Source: Streptomyces sp. ADI96-02
GTDB taxonomy: Bacteria; Actinomycetota; Actinomycetes; Streptomycetales; Streptomycetaceae
Direction of reading: 5' to 3'
Length of the DNA stretch: 64,000 nt
NCBI RefSeq assembly: GCF_003846185.1
Contig: NZ_ML123034.1
Location: 1,168,727 to 1,232,726 of the forward strand
The notes beneath the pieces are model-generated. The model had not been told where the DNA came from. It searched no databases and was given only the letters and a program-made list of their open reading frames with translations. Shown piece by piece: positions 51,895 to 61,521 of this stretch. How positions within the stretch are numbered: the first letter of the stretch is position 1; each line of letters opens with the position of its first letter. Position numbers and translations under genes: made by a program.

Positions 51895-53157
51895 ATGGAA
51901 CACATCACGCTGCTGCTTGCGATTGTGGTCGTAACAGCTCTCGTGTTCGATTTCACGAACGGTTTCCACGACACCGCCAACGCGATGGCCACCACCATCT
52001 CGACCGGCGCTCTGAAGCCCAAGACAGCGGTGGCCATGTCCGCCGTTCTCAACCTGATCGGCGCGTTCCTGTCGGTGGAGGTCGCCAAGACGATCTCCGG
52101 CGGGATCGTCAACGAGGACGGTCTCAGAACAGAGGTCATCTTCGCGGCGCTCGTCGGCGCCATCCTGTGGAACCTGCTGACCTGGCTGGTCGGCCTGCCC
52201 TCCAGTTCGTCCCACGCCCTGTTCGGCGGCCTGATCGGCGCCGCGGTGATGTCGGCCGGCTGGTCCTCGATCAACGGCGGCACCGTCGTCACCAAGGTGC
52301 TGCTGCCCGCGATCGCCGCACCGCTGGTGGCCGGCCTCGCCGCGCTGCTCGCCACCCGGCTGACGTACCGCATCAACCGGCACGTCACCGACGAGAACCA
52401 GCTCAAGTCGACGGCCAAGGGCTACCGGGCCGGGCAGATCGCCTCCGCCGGTCTCGTCTCCCTCGCCCACGGCACCAACGACGCCCAGAAGACGATGGGC
52501 ATCATCACCCTGGCCCTGGTCACCGGCGGCGTCCTCGCCCCCGGCTCCAACCCTCCGATGTGGGTCATCGTCTCCGCCGGCGTCGCCATCGCGCTCGGCA
52601 CCTACCTCGGCGGCTGGCGCATCATCCGCACCATGGGCAGCGGCCTGACCGACCTCAAGCCGCCGCAGGGCTTCGCCGCCCAGACCAGCGCGGCGACGGT
52701 CATCCTGGCCTCCTCCCACCTCGGCTTCTCCCTCTCCACCACGCAGTCCTGCTCCGGCGCCGTGATGGGCGCGGGCCTGGGCCGCAAGGGCGGCGTGGTC
52801 CGCTGGTCCACCGCCACCCGGATGTTCGTCGCCTGGGGCCTGACGCTCCCGGCCGCCGGCCTGGTGGGCGCGGGCGCCGAGTTCCTGACCAAGCAGGGCC
52901 CCTGGGGCGTCGCGGTCGTCGCCTTCCTCCTCGTCACCGGTTCCGGCGCGATCTGGCTGATCTCGCGCCGCAAGCCCGTCGACCACACCAACGTCAACGA
53001 CGGCGTGGGCGGTGACGAGCCCGCGGGCGTCGTCACCACGGCCATCGCGGCCGTCTCGCCGCCGCCGACCGGCTCCCCGGCCACCACCGACCTCACCACC
53101 ACCATCGACGCCCCCGCCTCCCAGCCGTCCGACCCGGCGCGCCCGGCCACGGTGTAA
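51895..53157 (+). CDS. pitH: Low-affinity inorganic phosphate transporter, PiT family
   Basis: A 420-aa membrane protein with about ten helices. The two PiT signatures are complete: DFTNGFHDTANAMATTISTG in the first half and SLAHGTNDAQKTMGIITLAL in the second. It imports phosphate with protons or as a metal-phosphate complex. The long Thr/Pro-rich C-terminal tail after about residue 365 is probably cytoplasmic. It corresponds to one of the two pit genes I recall in S. coelicolor (pitH2). A PHO box upstream predicts PhoP control. The next gene starts 12 bp downstream. Confidence 0.93.
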   Translation: MEHITLLLAIVVVTALVFDFTNGFHDTANAMATTISTGALKPKTAVAMSAVLNLIGAFLSVEVAKTISGGIVNEDGLRTEVIFAALVGAILWNLLTWLVGLPSSSSHALFGGLIGAAVMSAGWSSINGGTVVTKVLLPAIAAPLVAGLAALLATRLTYRINRHVTDENQLKSTAKGYRAGQIASAGLVSLAHGTNDAQKTMGIITLALVTGGVLAPGSNPPMWVIVSAGVAIALGTYLGGWRIIRTMGSGLTDLKPPQGFAAQTSAATVILASSHLGFSLSTTQSCSGAVMGAGLGRKGGVVRWSTATRMFVAWGLTLPAAGLVGAGAEFLTKQGPWGVAVVAFLLVTGSGAIWLISRRKPVDHTNVNDGVGGDEPAGVVTTAIAAVSPPPTGSPATTDLTTTIDAPASQPSDPARPATV

Positions 53158-53169
53158 GGACAGATCCGC

Positions 53170-53400
53170 ATGAAAATCGACTGGGCAGCTCTCGCCTCCG
53201 TGTTCGGCGTCAGTCTCGTCGTCACCGTGGCGCTCGTCGGCCTCTTCACCGTCGGCGTCATCTGGCTCTCCAAGCTCTCCGCCACGGCCGGGAGCAGCGG
53301 TTCCGGCGGCTCCGCCGCGCTGGCCCGCACCGGGGCGTACACCTGCTTCGCGCTGTGCACGGCGGCCGTCTCGTACGGGATCTACCTGATCGTCGCCTGA
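53170..53400 (+). CDS. Small two-helix membrane protein downstream of pitH
   Basis: A 76-aa protein with two helices (FGVSLVVTVALVGLFTVGVI and TCFALCTAAVSYGIYLIVA) separated by a Ser/Gly loop. It is regularly found just after pit genes in streptomycetes as I recall, and its 12-bp distance here implies one operon. The function is unknown. It may be an accessory subunit. ATG 53170 lies six bases after GGACAG-like purines. Confidence 0.82.
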   Translation: MKIDWAALASVFGVSLVVTVALVGLFTVGVIWLSKLSATAGSSGSGGSAALARTGAYTCFALCTAAVSYGIYLIVA

Positions 53401-53415
53401 CGCCCCCGGGGCGCT

Positions 53416-53457
53416 CGCATCGGGCCGGACACACACCTGTGTGTCCGGCCCGATGTG
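53416..53457 (+). terminator. Strong terminator of the pitH operon
   Basis: Positions 53416-53434 pair with 53439-53457 (19 bp, one G-T wobble, 4-nt loop ACCT). It begins 15 bases after the small membrane gene's stop codon and lies about 40 bp before the cobalamin riboswitch. It separates the phosphate unit from the cobalamin operon. Confidence 0.82.
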
Positions 53458-53497
53458 CGTCCGCCCACACTGGAGCTCCGCAGGTCAACAGCAAGTT

Positions 53498-53690
53498 GAC
53501 GGGTGTTCTCACAGCGTGGTGGACTGCCGGAGCCGAATACGGCGACAGCAGAGGAAGCCGGTGCGAATCCGGCGCGGTCCCGCCACTGTCACCGGGGAGC
53601 ACTCCCCCACACCGGATGTCACGGCCCCCAGCGGGCTGGAAGGCCGGGGGAACTGCGGATCCGGGAGCCAGGAGACTCTCGTCGCCGGTC
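53498..53690 (+). promoter_or_regulatory. Cobalamin (adenosylcobalamin) riboswitch
   Basis: The conserved core is recognisable: GGAAGCCGGTGCGAATCC followed by GGCGCGGTCCCGCCACTGT (53553-53589), and the B12 box as GAGCCAGGAGAC (53665-53676). It precedes the cobD-cobQ-chelatase-cobO-cobB operon in the same direction, so cobalamin bound to this RNA should reduce expression of its own synthesis genes. No clear terminator follows, so control is more likely of translation. A short reading frame with a ribosome site follows at 53732. Confidence 0.93.
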
Positions 53691-53731
53691 ACGTCGAACC
53701 AGGGCGCGGACCCTGAGTGAGGACCTGAGCC

Positions 53732-53800
53732 ATGCCTGGCTGCCGTGCGCCGGATTCTGTGAGCCGCCCCGCCCCGTGCCCCCGACCCGCGAGCGGCTGA
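53732..53800 (+). CDS. Possible 22-aa leader peptide between riboswitch and cobD
   Basis: ATG 53732 follows GAGGAC (53719-53724) and opens a 22-codon frame (MPGCRAPDSVSRPAPCPRPA, then SG) whose TGA ends 4 nt before the cobD GTG. cobD itself has no visible ribosome-binding site. Translation of the leader could therefore deliver ribosomes to cobD, and the riboswitch could act by hiding the leader's ribosome site. This is inference. The peptide may be fortuitous. Confidence 0.4.
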   Translation: MPGCRAPDSVSRPAPCPRPASG

Positions 53801-53804
53801 ACCG

Positions 53805-54788
53805 GTGCGTGCCGACCGCGCCTTCGCGTACGGCGCCACGGCCGGACTGATCGCCGACGCCCTGCTGGGCGACCCCCGCCGCGGGCATCCCGTCGCCGGC
53901 TTCGGCCGGGCCGCCGCGCGGGCCGAGGCGCTGCTGTGGCGCGACGACCGGGGCCGGGGCGCCCTGCACACCGTGGTGTGCGCCGGCGGGGCGACGGCAG
54001 CCGCCGCGCTGGCCGCCCGTGCCGTACGGGGACGCCCCGGGCTCACCGTCGCGCTGACCGCCGCCGCCACCTGGTCCGTGGTCGGAGGCACGTCCCTGGG
54101 CCGGGAGGCCCGTGCGATCGGCGGTGCGCTGGCCGCCGGGGACCTCGGCCTGGCCCGGGAGCGGCTGCCGCACCTGTGCGGGCGCGATCCCCAGGCGCTG
54201 GACGGGCCGCGGACGGCCCGCGCGGTCGTGGAGTCGGTCGCCGAGAACACCTCGGACGCCGTCGTCGGAGCCCTGGTGTGGGGCGCGGTCGGCGGGGTGC
54301 CGGGGCTCGTCGGGTTCCGGGCCGTGAACACGCTCGACGCGATGGTCGGCCACCGCTCGCCCCGCTACCTCCGCTACGGCTGGGCCTCGGCCCGCCTGGA
54401 CGACCTCGCGGGATGGCCCGGCGCCCGGCTGACGGCCGCGCTGGCCGTGGCGGCGGGCGGGCGGCCCCGGGAGGCGCTGCGGGCGTGGCGGGCCGACGCC
54501 GGGCGGCATCCGAGCCCCAACGCCGGTCCGGTGGAGGCCGCGTTCGCGGGGGCTCTCGGGCTGCGGCTGGGCGGGACCCTGGCGTACGGCGGCCGGGTCG
54601 AGCACCGGCCGGTCCTGAACGGGGCGGCGGGCCGGGAGGTGCGGAGCGGGGACATCGAACGCGCGGTGCGGCTGTCGCACCGGGTGAGCGTGCTGGCCCT
54701 CGGGGTGTGCGTGGCGGGCCGGCTGGTCGCGGGCCGCGCCGGACGGGCGCTCGCGGGGCGTACGGAGCGGGCGAGGGGGCGGGCGTGA
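53805..54788 (+). CDS. cobD: Adenosylcobinamide-phosphate synthase CobD (CbiB)
   Basis: A 327-aa membrane protein converting cobyric acid to cobinamide with aminopropanol (phosphate). Typical blocks are LIADALLGDPRRGHPVAGFG, VVESVAENTSDAVVGALVWG, FRAVNTLDAMVGHRSPRYLR and GWASARLDDLAGWPGARLTA. Several hydrophobic helices are present. GTG 53805 is the first start in a frame that opens at a stop codon at 53760. It has no ribosome-binding site of its own and sits just after a short leader frame and the riboswitch. The 3' end overlaps cobQ (GTGA). Confidence 0.94.
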   Translation: MRADRAFAYGATAGLIADALLGDPRRGHPVAGFGRAAARAEALLWRDDRGRGALHTVVCAGGATAAAALAARAVRGRPGLTVALTAAATWSVVGGTSLGREARAIGGALAAGDLGLARERLPHLCGRDPQALDGPRTARAVVESVAENTSDAVVGALVWGAVGGVPGLVGFRAVNTLDAMVGHRSPRYLRYGWASARLDDLAGWPGARLTAALAVAAGGRPREALRAWRADAGRHPSPNAGPVEAAFAGALGLRLGGTLAYGGRVEHRPVLNGAAGREVRSGDIERAVRLSHRVSVLALGVCVAGRLVAGRAGRALAGRTERARGRA

Positions 54789-56563
54789 GCGGCGGGCTGC
54801 TGGTCGCGGGGACCACGTCGGACGCGGGCAAGAGCGTCGTCACGGCGGGCATCTGCCGGTGGCTGGTGCGCCGTGGCGTGGACGTCGCCCCGTTCAAGGC
54901 GCAGAACATGTCCCTCAACTCCTTCGTGACCCGCGAGGGCGCGGAGATCGGGCGGGCCCAGGCCATGCAGGCGCAGGCCGCCCGGGTGGAGCCGACCGCC
55001 CTGATGAACCCGGTGCTGCTCAAGCCCGGCGGCGACCGCTCCAGCCAGGTCGTCCTGATGGGCAGGCCGGTCGGCGAGATGAGCGCCCGGGGCTACCACG
55101 GGGGCCGTCAGGAGGCGCTGCTCGGGACGGTCGTGGACTGCCTGGAGCAGCTGAGGTCCACGCACGACGCGGTGATCTGCGAGGGCGCGGGGTCGCCGGC
55201 GGAGATCAACCTGCGGCGTACGGACATCGTGAACATGGGCATCGCGCGGGCCGCGCGGTTTCCCGTGCTGGTCGTCGGCGACATCGACCGGGGCGGGGTC
55301 TTCGCCTCGTTCTTCGGCACGACGGCGCTGCTGAGCGCGGAGGACCAGTCGCTGGTCGCGGGCTACCTGGTGAACAAGTTCCTGGGTGACGTCTCGCTGC
55401 TGGAACCGGGGCTGGACATGCTGTACGGGCTGACCGGCCGGCGTACGTACGGGGTGCTGCCGTACGCCCACGGGCTCGGCATCGACGAGGAGGACGGGCT
55501 GCGGGTCTCCCTGCGCGGCGCCGTACGGGAGTCGGTGGTGGCTCCCCCGCACGGCGAGGACGTGCTGCGGGTCGCGGTCTGCGCGGTGCCGCTGATGTCG
55601 AACTTCACCGATGTGGACGCGCTGGCCGCCGAACCGGGCGTCGTCGTGCGGTTCGTGGACCGGGCGGAGGAGCTGGCCGACGCGGACCTGGTGGTCGTGC
55701 CGGGCACGCGCGGCACCGTGCGGGCGCTGGCCTGGCTGCGGGAGCGGGGGCTCGCCCAGGCGCTGGCGCGGCGCGCGGCGGAGGGCCGGCCGGTGCTGGG
55801 GATCTGCGGCGGGTTCCAGGTGCTCGGCGAGCGGATCGAGGACGAGGTGGAGTCGCGGGCCGGGGTCGTGGACGGGCTGGGGCTGCTGCCGGTGCGCATC
55901 CGGTTCGAGCGGGCCAAGACGCTGGCACGGCCGGTCGGTTCGGCGCTCGGCGAGCCGGTGGAGGGGTACGAGATCCACCACGGGGTGGCTGATGTGCGCG
56001 GCGGCGAACCGTTCCTGGACGGGTGCCGGGTGGGGGCGGTGTGGGGAACGCACTGGCACGGTTCGCTGGAGAGCGACGCGTTCCGGCGGCGGTTCCTGGC
56101 GGAGGTCGCGCGGGCGGCGGGGCGGCGGTTCGTGCCCGCGCCGGACACGAGCTTCGGGGTGCTGCGGGAGGAGCAGTTGGACCGGCTCGGGGATCTGGTG
56201 GAGGAGCACGCGGACACGGACGCGTTGTGGCGGTTGATCGAGGGGGGCGCGCCCGCGGGGTTGCCGTTCGTGCCGCCGGGGGCGCCTTCGGTGGCGGGGC
56301 CGCCTTCGGTGGGGGGTGAAGCGGGTGACGCGGGTGACGCGGGTGACACGGGTGACGCGGGTGCTGGTGCTGGTGCGCGTGCTGCGGAGAGCCGGGGCGC
56401 TGCCCCGGACCCCGCTCCTCGATCGCCGGACGGGCTTGAAGCGTCGAGGCCCGAGGGGCTTGAGGCGTCAAGGGCCGAGCGGCTTGGTTTCGCCCGGTCC
56501 GCGGCGGACAGGCCCCGCGGGGTCGAAAGTGCTGATGTTCATGTCGACGAGGAGGCCCAGTGA
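54785..56563 (+). CDS. cobQ: Cobyric acid synthase CobQ with a repetitive C-terminal tail
   Basis: A 592-aa glutamine amidotransferase adding four amide groups to adenosylcobyrinic diamide. The N-terminal dethiobiotin-synthetase-like domain ([39 protein letters not shown]) and the GATase domain (Cys in [11 protein letters not shown], His in YEIHHG and [10 protein letters not shown]) are complete by about residue 495. The remaining tail of about 95 residues is low complexity: a [13 protein letters not shown] run encoded by a 9-bp repeat, then [14 protein letters not shown] duplications. Homologues normally end near residue 500, so the tail is unusual. It overlaps cobD and the chelatase gene. 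Confidence 0.94.
   Translation: MSGGLLVAGTTSDAGKSVVTAGICRWLVRRGVDVAPFKAQNMSLNSFVTREGAEIGRAQAMQAQAARVEPTALMNPVLLKPGGDRSSQVVLMGRPVGEMSARGYHGGRQEALLGTVVDCLEQLRSTHDAVICEGAGSPAEINLRRTDIVNMGIARAARFPVLVVGDIDRGGVFASFFGTTALLSAEDQSLVAGYLVNKFLGDVSLLEPGLDMLYGLTGRRTYGVLPYAHGLGIDEEDGLRVSLRGAVRESVVAPPHGEDVLRVAVCAVPLMSNFTDVDALAAEPGVVVRFVDRAEELADADLVVVPGTRGTVRALAWLRERGLAQALARRAAEGRPVLGICGGFQVLGERIEDEVESRAGVVDGLGLLPVRIRFERAKTLARPVGSALGEPVEGYEIHHGVADVRGGEPFLDGCRVGAVWGTHWHGSLESDAFRRRFLAEVARAAGRRFVPAPDTSFGVLREEQLDRLGDLVEEHADTDALWRLIEGGAPAGLPFVPPGAPSVAGPPSVGGEAGDAGDAGDTGDAGAGAGARAAESRGAAPDPAPRSPDGLEASRPEGLEASRAERLGFARSAADRPRGVESADVHVDEEAQ
56321..56356 (+). repeat. Tandem 9-bp repeat in the cobQ 3' end
   Basis: GCGGGTGAC occurs three times perfectly and a fourth time as ACGGGTGAC, then decays into GGTGCT units. 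It encodes the Gly-Asp-Ala run of the CobQ tail. The 9-bp register keeps the frame whatever the copy number, so length variation between strains is expected. Confidence 0.85.
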
Positions 56564-58611
56564 GTACGCCGTATCCCTTCACCGCGATCGTCGGGCAGGA
56601 CGACCTGCGTCTCGGGCTGCTGCTGAACGCGGTCAGCCCGGCCGTCGGCGGGGTGCTCGTGCGCGGTGAGAAGGGGACCGCCAAGTCCACCGCCGTGCGC
56701 GCGCTCGCCGCTCTCGTGCCGGAGGTGGCCGTGGTGTCCGGGTGCCGGTTCTCGTGCGATCCAGCGGCCCCCGATCCGGCGTGTCCCGACGGTCCCCACG
56801 ACGGCGGGCCCGGTGTGTCGCGCGCCGCGCGGACCGTGGAGCTGCCCGTCGGCGCGTCCGAGGACCGGCTCGTGGGCGCGCTCGACATCGAGCGTGCGCT
56901 CGCGGAGGGCGTGAAGGCGTTCGAGCCGGGGCTGCTGGCCGACGCGCATCGCGGCATCCTGTACGTCGACGAGGTCAACCTGCTCCACGACCACCTGGTG
57001 GACCTGCTGCTGGACGCGGCGGCGATGGGCGCCTCGTACGTCGAGCGCGAGGGCGTCTCCGTACGGCACGCGGCGCGGTTCCTGCTGGTCGGCACGATGA
57101 ACCCGGAAGAGGGCGAGCTGCGCCCGCAGTTGCTCGACCGGTTCGGGCTGACCGTCGAGGTGGCCGCCTCCCGCGACACCGACGAGCGGGTGGAGGTCGT
57201 GCGGCGCAGGCTCGCGTACGACGACGACCCCGAGGGCTTCGCCGCGCGCTGGGCCGAGGAGGAGACGGCTCTGCGCGAGCGGATCGCCGCCGCGCGCGCC
57301 CTGCTGCCCCGGGTCGTGCTCGGTGACGGCGTGTTGCGGCAGATCGCCGCGACCTGCGCCGCGTTCGAGGTCGACGGGATGCGGGCCGACATCGTGATGG
57401 CCCGCACGGCGACCGCGCTCGCCGCCTGGGCCGGGCGCGAGGAGGTCACCGCCGACGACGTACGGCGGGCCGCGCTGCTGGCGCTCCCCCACCGGCGTCG
57501 CCGCAACCCGTTCGACGCGCCGGGCCTGGACGAGGACCGGCTCGACCGGGCCCTGGACGAAGCCTCCGGGGACCAGGAGGACGACAACGACGGCGATGAC
57601 CGGCCCGACCCCGACGGGGGCGGCAACGACGACGGTGGCGGTGGCGGTGGCGGCGGCGTTCCGCCTCAGGCCGACGGCGACCGCACCCCGCCCCGGGCCG
57701 AGGCCGACGGCGGCGACACGCCGTCAGGGGCCCCCGAGGGAAGCCCCGACGCGCCCGGCCGGTCCGCCGGGGGCGAGCAGCGGCCGGTGGCGTCCGCCGA
57801 GCCGTTCCGTACGAAGACGCTCAGCGTGCCGGGGCTCGGCGACGGGGCGGCGGGGCGGCGCTCCCGGGCCCGTACCGAACACGGCCGGACGACCGGCGCG
57901 CGCCGCCCGCACGGCGCGCTGACCAAGCTGCACCTGGCCGCGACCGTGCGGGCCGCCGCTCCGCACCAGCGCTCGCGCGGGCGCTCCGGGCGGGGGCTCG
58001 TGGTGCGGCGGGACGATCTGCGGCAGGCGACCCGGGAGGGCCGCGAGGGCAACCTCGTGCTGTTCGTCGTGGACGCCTCCGGGTCGATGGCGGCCCGGCA
58101 GCGGATGAGCGCGGTCAAGGGCGCCGTGCTGTCGCTGCTCCTCGACGCCTACCAGCGCCGGGACAAGGTCGGGCTGGTCACCTTCCGGGGCAGGGACGCC
58201 GAGGTGGCGCTGCCGCCGACGTCGTCCGTGGACGCGGCGGCCTCCCGTCTTCGGTCGCTGCCGACCGGGGGCCGGACGCCGCTGGCCGCCGGGCTGCTGA
58301 AGGCCCATGACGTGCTGCGGGTGGAGCGGCTCCGCGATCCGTCGCGGCGGGCGCTGCTCGTCGTGGTGACGGACGGCCGGGCGACCGGCGGGCCGGAACC
58401 GGTGGCGCTCGCCGGGCGGGCCGGCCGGCTGCACCGCTCGGAGGGGACGGCGTCGGTCGTCGTGGACTGCGAGTCGGGCTACGTGCGCCTCGGGCTCGCC
58501 GCGGAGCTCGCCCGGGAGCTGGGGGGCGCGGCCGTCACGCTCGACGAGCTGCGGGCCGACTCGATCGCCGGGCTCGTCAAGGACGTCACCGCAGCCGGGA
58601 GGGCCGCTTAA
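56560..58611 (+). CDS. Magnesium/cobalt-chelatase-like AAA+ and VWA protein
   Basis: A 683-aa ChlI-ChlD fusion. The AAA+ domain is at about 6-330 (Walker [10 protein letters not shown], Walker [12 protein letters not shown], sensor [20 protein letters not shown]). An acidic Asp/Gly/Pro-rich linker spans about 345-440, and a C-terminal VWA domain has MIDAS motif DASGSM (about 504) and [10 protein letters not shown] and VVTDGRAT. It probably powers cobalt insertion in aerobic cobalamin synthesis with CobN, but cobN is absent here. GTG 56560 overlaps the cobQ stop, and the stop TAA shares its last base with the cobO ATG. Confidence 0.92.
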   Translation: MSTPYPFTAIVGQDDLRLGLLLNAVSPAVGGVLVRGEKGTAKSTAVRALAALVPEVAVVSGCRFSCDPAAPDPACPDGPHDGGPGVSRAARTVELPVGASEDRLVGALDIERALAEGVKAFEPGLLADAHRGILYVDEVNLLHDHLVDLLLDAAAMGASYVEREGVSVRHAARFLLVGTMNPEEGELRPQLLDRFGLTVEVAASRDTDERVEVVRRRLAYDDDPEGFAARWAEEETALRERIAAARALLPRVVLGDGVLRQIAATCAAFEVDGMRADIVMARTATALAAWAGREEVTADDVRRAALLALPHRRRRNPFDAPGLDEDRLDRALDEASGDQEDDNDGDDRPDPDGGGNDDGGGGGGGGVPPQADGDRTPPRAEADGGDTPSGAPEGSPDAPGRSAGGEQRPVASAEPFRTKTLSVPGLGDGAAGRRSRARTEHGRTTGARRPHGALTKLHLAATVRAAAPHQRSRGRSGRGLVVRRDDLRQATREGREGNLVLFVVDASGSMAARQRMSAVKGAVLSLLLDAYQRRDKVGLVTFRGRDAEVALPPTSSVDAAASRLRSLPTGGRTPLAAGLLKAHDVLRVERLRDPSRRALLVVVTDGRATGGPEPVALAGRAGRLHRSEGTASVVVDCESGYVRLGLAAELARELGGAAVTLDELRADSIAGLVKDVTAAGRAA

Positions 58612-59219
58612 TGCCTCAGGGACAGCCGATATCGGTGCCGGACGACGGGCTCACCACCCGTCAGCGGCGCAACCGCCCGCTCCTGTTCGTCCACACGGGC
58701 GTCGGCAAGGGCAAGTCGACGGCGGCCTTCGGACTCGCGCTGCGGGCCTGGAACCAGGGCTGGCCGATCGGGGTGTTCCAGTTCGTGAAGTCCGCGAAGT
58801 GGAAGGTCGGCGAGGAGAACGCCCTGAAGGTCCTCGGCGCGAGCGGCCAGGGCGGCACCGTCGCCTGGCACAAGATGGGCGAGGGCTGGTCCTGGGTCCA
58901 GCGGGGCCTGCACGGCGACAACACGGACAACGAGGAGAAGGCCCGCGAGGGCTGGGAGCAGGTCAAGCGCGATCTGGCGGCCGAGACGTACAAGCTGTAC
59001 GTGCTGGACGAGTTCGCCTATCCGATGCACTGGGGCTGGATCGACACCGCCGAGGTCGTCGAGGTCCTGCGGAACCGGCCCGGCGTCCAGCACGTGGTGA
59101 TCACCGGCCGCAACGCGCCCGCCGCGCTGATCGAGGCCGCGGACCTGGTGACCGACATGTCGAAGGTCAAGCATCCGATGGACGCGGGGCAGAAGGGCCA
59201 GAGGGGCATCGAGTGGTGA
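58611..59219 (+). CDS. cobO: Corrinoid adenosyltransferase CobO
   Basis: A 202-aa ATP:cob(I)yrinic acid a,c-diamide adenosyltransferase. The P-loop GVGKGKSTAAFGLALRA is at about 30-46, followed by WPIGVFQFVKSAKWKVGEE, the Asp in VLDEFAYPMHWGW, and VVITGRNAPAALIEAADLVT. It adds the upper adenosyl ligand. Start ATG 58611 shares a base with the previous stop, and its own stop overlaps the cobB GTG (GTGA), so the five genes cobD to cobB are tightly coupled. Confidence 0.95.
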   Translation: MPQGQPISVPDDGLTTRQRRNRPLLFVHTGVGKGKSTAAFGLALRAWNQGWPIGVFQFVKSAKWKVGEENALKVLGASGQGGTVAWHKMGEGWSWVQRGLHGDNTDNEEKAREGWEQVKRDLAAETYKLYVLDEFAYPMHWGWIDTAEVVEVLRNRPGVQHVVITGRNAPAALIEAADLVTDMSKVKHPMDAGQKGQRGIEW

Positions 59220-60592
59220 GTACGCCCCGCCTGGTCGTCGCCGCTCCGGCCTCCGGCAGCGGCAAGACCACCGTCGCCACCGGGCTGATGGCCGCCTTCG
59301 CCGCGCGCGGGCTCGCCGTCTCGCCGCACAAGGTGGGCCCGGACTACATCGATCCGGGCTACCACGCGCTGGCGACGGGACGCCCCGGCCGCAACCTCGA
59401 CGCGTACATGTGCGGGACGGAGCTGATCGCCCCGCTCTTCGCGCACGGCTCGGCGGGCTGCGACCTCGCGGTGGTCGAGGGCGTGATGGGGCTGTACGAC
59501 GGGGCCTCGGGCCAGGGCGAGCTGGCCTCGACCGCGCAGGTCGCGAAGGTGCTCCGCGCGCCCGTGGTGCTGGTGGTGGACGCCTCCTCGCAGTCCCGTT
59601 CGGTGGCGGCCCTGGTGCACGGCTTCGCGTCCTGGGACCCGGAGGTGCGGATCGGCGGGGTGATCCTGAACAAGGTCGCCTCCGACCGCCACGAGGCGCT
59701 GCTGCGGGACGCCCTGGACGAGTCGGGACTGCCGGTGCTGGGCGTGCTGCGCCGGGCCGGGCGGTTGGCGACGCCCTCGCGGCACCTGGGGCTGGTCCCG
59801 GTGGCCGAGCGGCAGGGCGACGCGGTGGACGCGGTGCGGGCGATGGGCGACCGGGTGCGGGCCGGGTGCGACCTGGACGCGCTGATGGCGCTGGCCCGGA
59901 CGGCTCCCGCGCTGCCGGACGCGGCGTGGGAGCCGGAACCCGGCCCGGCGGCGGCCGCTGTATCCGGCCCCGCGCGGCCCGGCTCCGCGCGGCCCGTGGT
60001 CGCCGTGGCCGGCGGGGCGGCGTTCACCTTCACGTACGCGGAGCACGCCGAACTGCTGACGGCGGCGGGCGCGGAGGTGGCCGTCTTCGATCCGCTGCGG
60101 GACGAGAAGCTGCCCGCCGGGACGGCGGGGCTGGTGATCGGCGGCGGCTTCCCGGAGATGTACGCCCCCGAGCTGTCGGCGAACGAGCCGCTGCGGCGGG
60201 CGGTGACGGAACTGGCCCTGAGCGGCGCCCCGGTGGCGGCCGAGTGTGCGGGGCTGCTGTATCTCGCGCGGGAGCTGGACGGCCGGCCGATGTGCGGGGT
60301 GCTGGACGCCTCGGCCCGGATGTCCGAGCGCCTGACGCTCGGCTACCGGCACGCGGTGGCGGTCTCCGACAGCGTGCTGGCGGCGGCCGGGACGCGGATG
60401 CGCGGGCACGAGTTCCACCGGACCGTGCTGGAGCCGGGCGCGGGGAGCGTGCCGGCGTGGGGCATGCACCAGCCGGAGCGGCGGGTGGAGGGATACGTCC
60501 AGGGGGGCGTGCACGCCAGCTATCTGCACACCCACTGGGCGGCCTCGCCCGAGGTGGCCGCACGTTTCGTCGGGCACTGCCGGGCGCGATGA
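59216..60592 (+). CDS. cobB: Cobyrinic acid a,c-diamide synthase CobB (CbiA)
   Basis: A 458-aa ATP- and glutamine-dependent amidase acting on cobyrinic or hydrogenobyrinic acid. The N-terminal ATPase has VVAAPASGSGKTTVATGLMA and VSPHKVGPDYIDPGYH. The C-terminal GATase-like domain (about 255-455) has the Cys in AAECAGLLYLARE and the His in SYLHTHWAASPE. GTG 59216 overlaps the cobO stop. It is the last gene of the riboswitch-led operon. The ZIP-carrier gene converges on it 37 bp away. Confidence 0.94.
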   Translation: MSTPRLVVAAPASGSGKTTVATGLMAAFAARGLAVSPHKVGPDYIDPGYHALATGRPGRNLDAYMCGTELIAPLFAHGSAGCDLAVVEGVMGLYDGASGQGELASTAQVAKVLRAPVVLVVDASSQSRSVAALVHGFASWDPEVRIGGVILNKVASDRHEALLRDALDESGLPVLGVLRRAGRLATPSRHLGLVPVAERQGDAVDAVRAMGDRVRAGCDLDALMALARTAPALPDAAWEPEPGPAAAAVSGPARPGSARPVVAVAGGAAFTFTYAEHAELLTAAGAEVAVFDPLRDEKLPAGTAGLVIGGGFPEMYAPELSANEPLRRAVTELALSGAPVAAECAGLLYLARELDGRPMCGVLDASARMSERLTLGYRHAVAVSDSVLAAAGTRMRGHEFHRTVLEPGAGSVPAWGMHQPERRVEGYVQGGVHASYLHTHWAASPEVAARFVGHCRAR

Positions 60593-60629
60593 GCGGCGAC
60601 GGGGCCCGCGCCGCGGGGCGCGCGCGGGC

Positions 60630-61352
60630 TCATCGGGCGAGGCCGACCACCAGCCAGATGAAGCCCACGCCCCCGACGGTGCAGAGAAGGGTGGAACGGG
60701 CGGGATGGGTGTGGTGCGCCTCGGGAAGGATCTCGGCAGCGGCCAGGTAGAGCAGCGCTCCGCCGAAGAAGCCGAGATAGCCGCCGAGCAGTTCCTCCGG
60801 AAGGGTGAACAGCAGGGTCGTCGCGGCCCCCAGGATCGGCGCCAGGGCGTCCGCGAGCAGCATCCAGAACGCCTTGCGGCGGTCGTTCCCGTAGAGACTG
60901 GTGAGGGTGTACGTGTTGAATCCGTCGGCGAAGTCATGACTGATCACGGCCAGGGCGACGGCGGCCCCCATGCCGCCGCCGATCTGGAACGCGGCGCCGA
61001 GCGCGATCCCGTCCATCAGGCTGTGGCCGACCATCGCGGCTGCCGCCGTCAGCCCCACCTGCGGTACGCGTTCGCCGCTCACGCCGTGCGCCGCCTGGCG
61101 TACGGCCAGCAGCCGCTCGACCAGATGGGCGGCGAGGAAGCCGCCGACGAACAGCAGCAGCGCGGCCGGCACCCCGAAGACCGGGTCGCCGGTCACCTCG
61201 ATCGCCTCCGGCAGGAGGTCGAGGCCGACCACCCCGAGCATCAGCCCGCCCGCGAAGCCGAGCACCAGGTGGCGGCGGTCGGTGACGCGTTGCGCGACCC
61301 AGCCTCCGGCCAGAGTCATCAGGAACGCGCCGAGCGCGACGAACACCGCCAT
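60630..61352 (-). CDS. ZIP-family divalent metal transporter
   Basis: A 240-aa carrier with about eight helices. The core metal-binding helices show VGHSLMDGIALGAAFQIGGG and ISHDFADGFNTYTLTSLYGN, with His and Asp residues in the ZIP positions, and EILPEAHHTHPA is the His-rich loop. It imports zinc or another divalent metal. It is placed on the opposite strand inside the cobalamin locus, where a cobalt role would fit but is not shown by sequence. It starts at ATG 61352. Confidence 0.9.
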   Translation of the reverse strand: MAVFVALGAFLMTLAGGWVAQRVTDRRHLVLGFAGGLMLGVVGLDLLPEAIEVTGDPVFGVPAALLLFVGGFLAAHLVERLLAVRQAAHGVSGERVPQVGLTAAAAMVGHSLMDGIALGAAFQIGGGMGAAVALAVISHDFADGFNTYTLTSLYGNDRRKAFWMLLADALAPILGAATTLLFTLPEELLGGYLGFFGGALLYLAAAEILPEAHHTHPARSTLLCTVGGVGFIWLVVGLAR

Positions 61353-61521
61353 GGGGTCTTGCTAGCGGACAGCCCCCCGCGTCCGCATCCCAGGGTGCCC
61401 TTACCGGCGGCGCGCGCCGCCGCCCGTCCTCCCGCCCGCGCCCCTGGACCGTGACCGTATACGGAACGGCCCGAACGGCCCCCGCATCCCTCTGCTCGAC
61501 GTGAAAGGCAGGACTCCGCCC

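Noticed and set aside
53503..53850. A 115-codon plus-strand frame across the cobalamin riboswitch.
   Set aside because: It overlaps the conserved riboswitch core and the start of cobD in another frame, and carries no protein signature.
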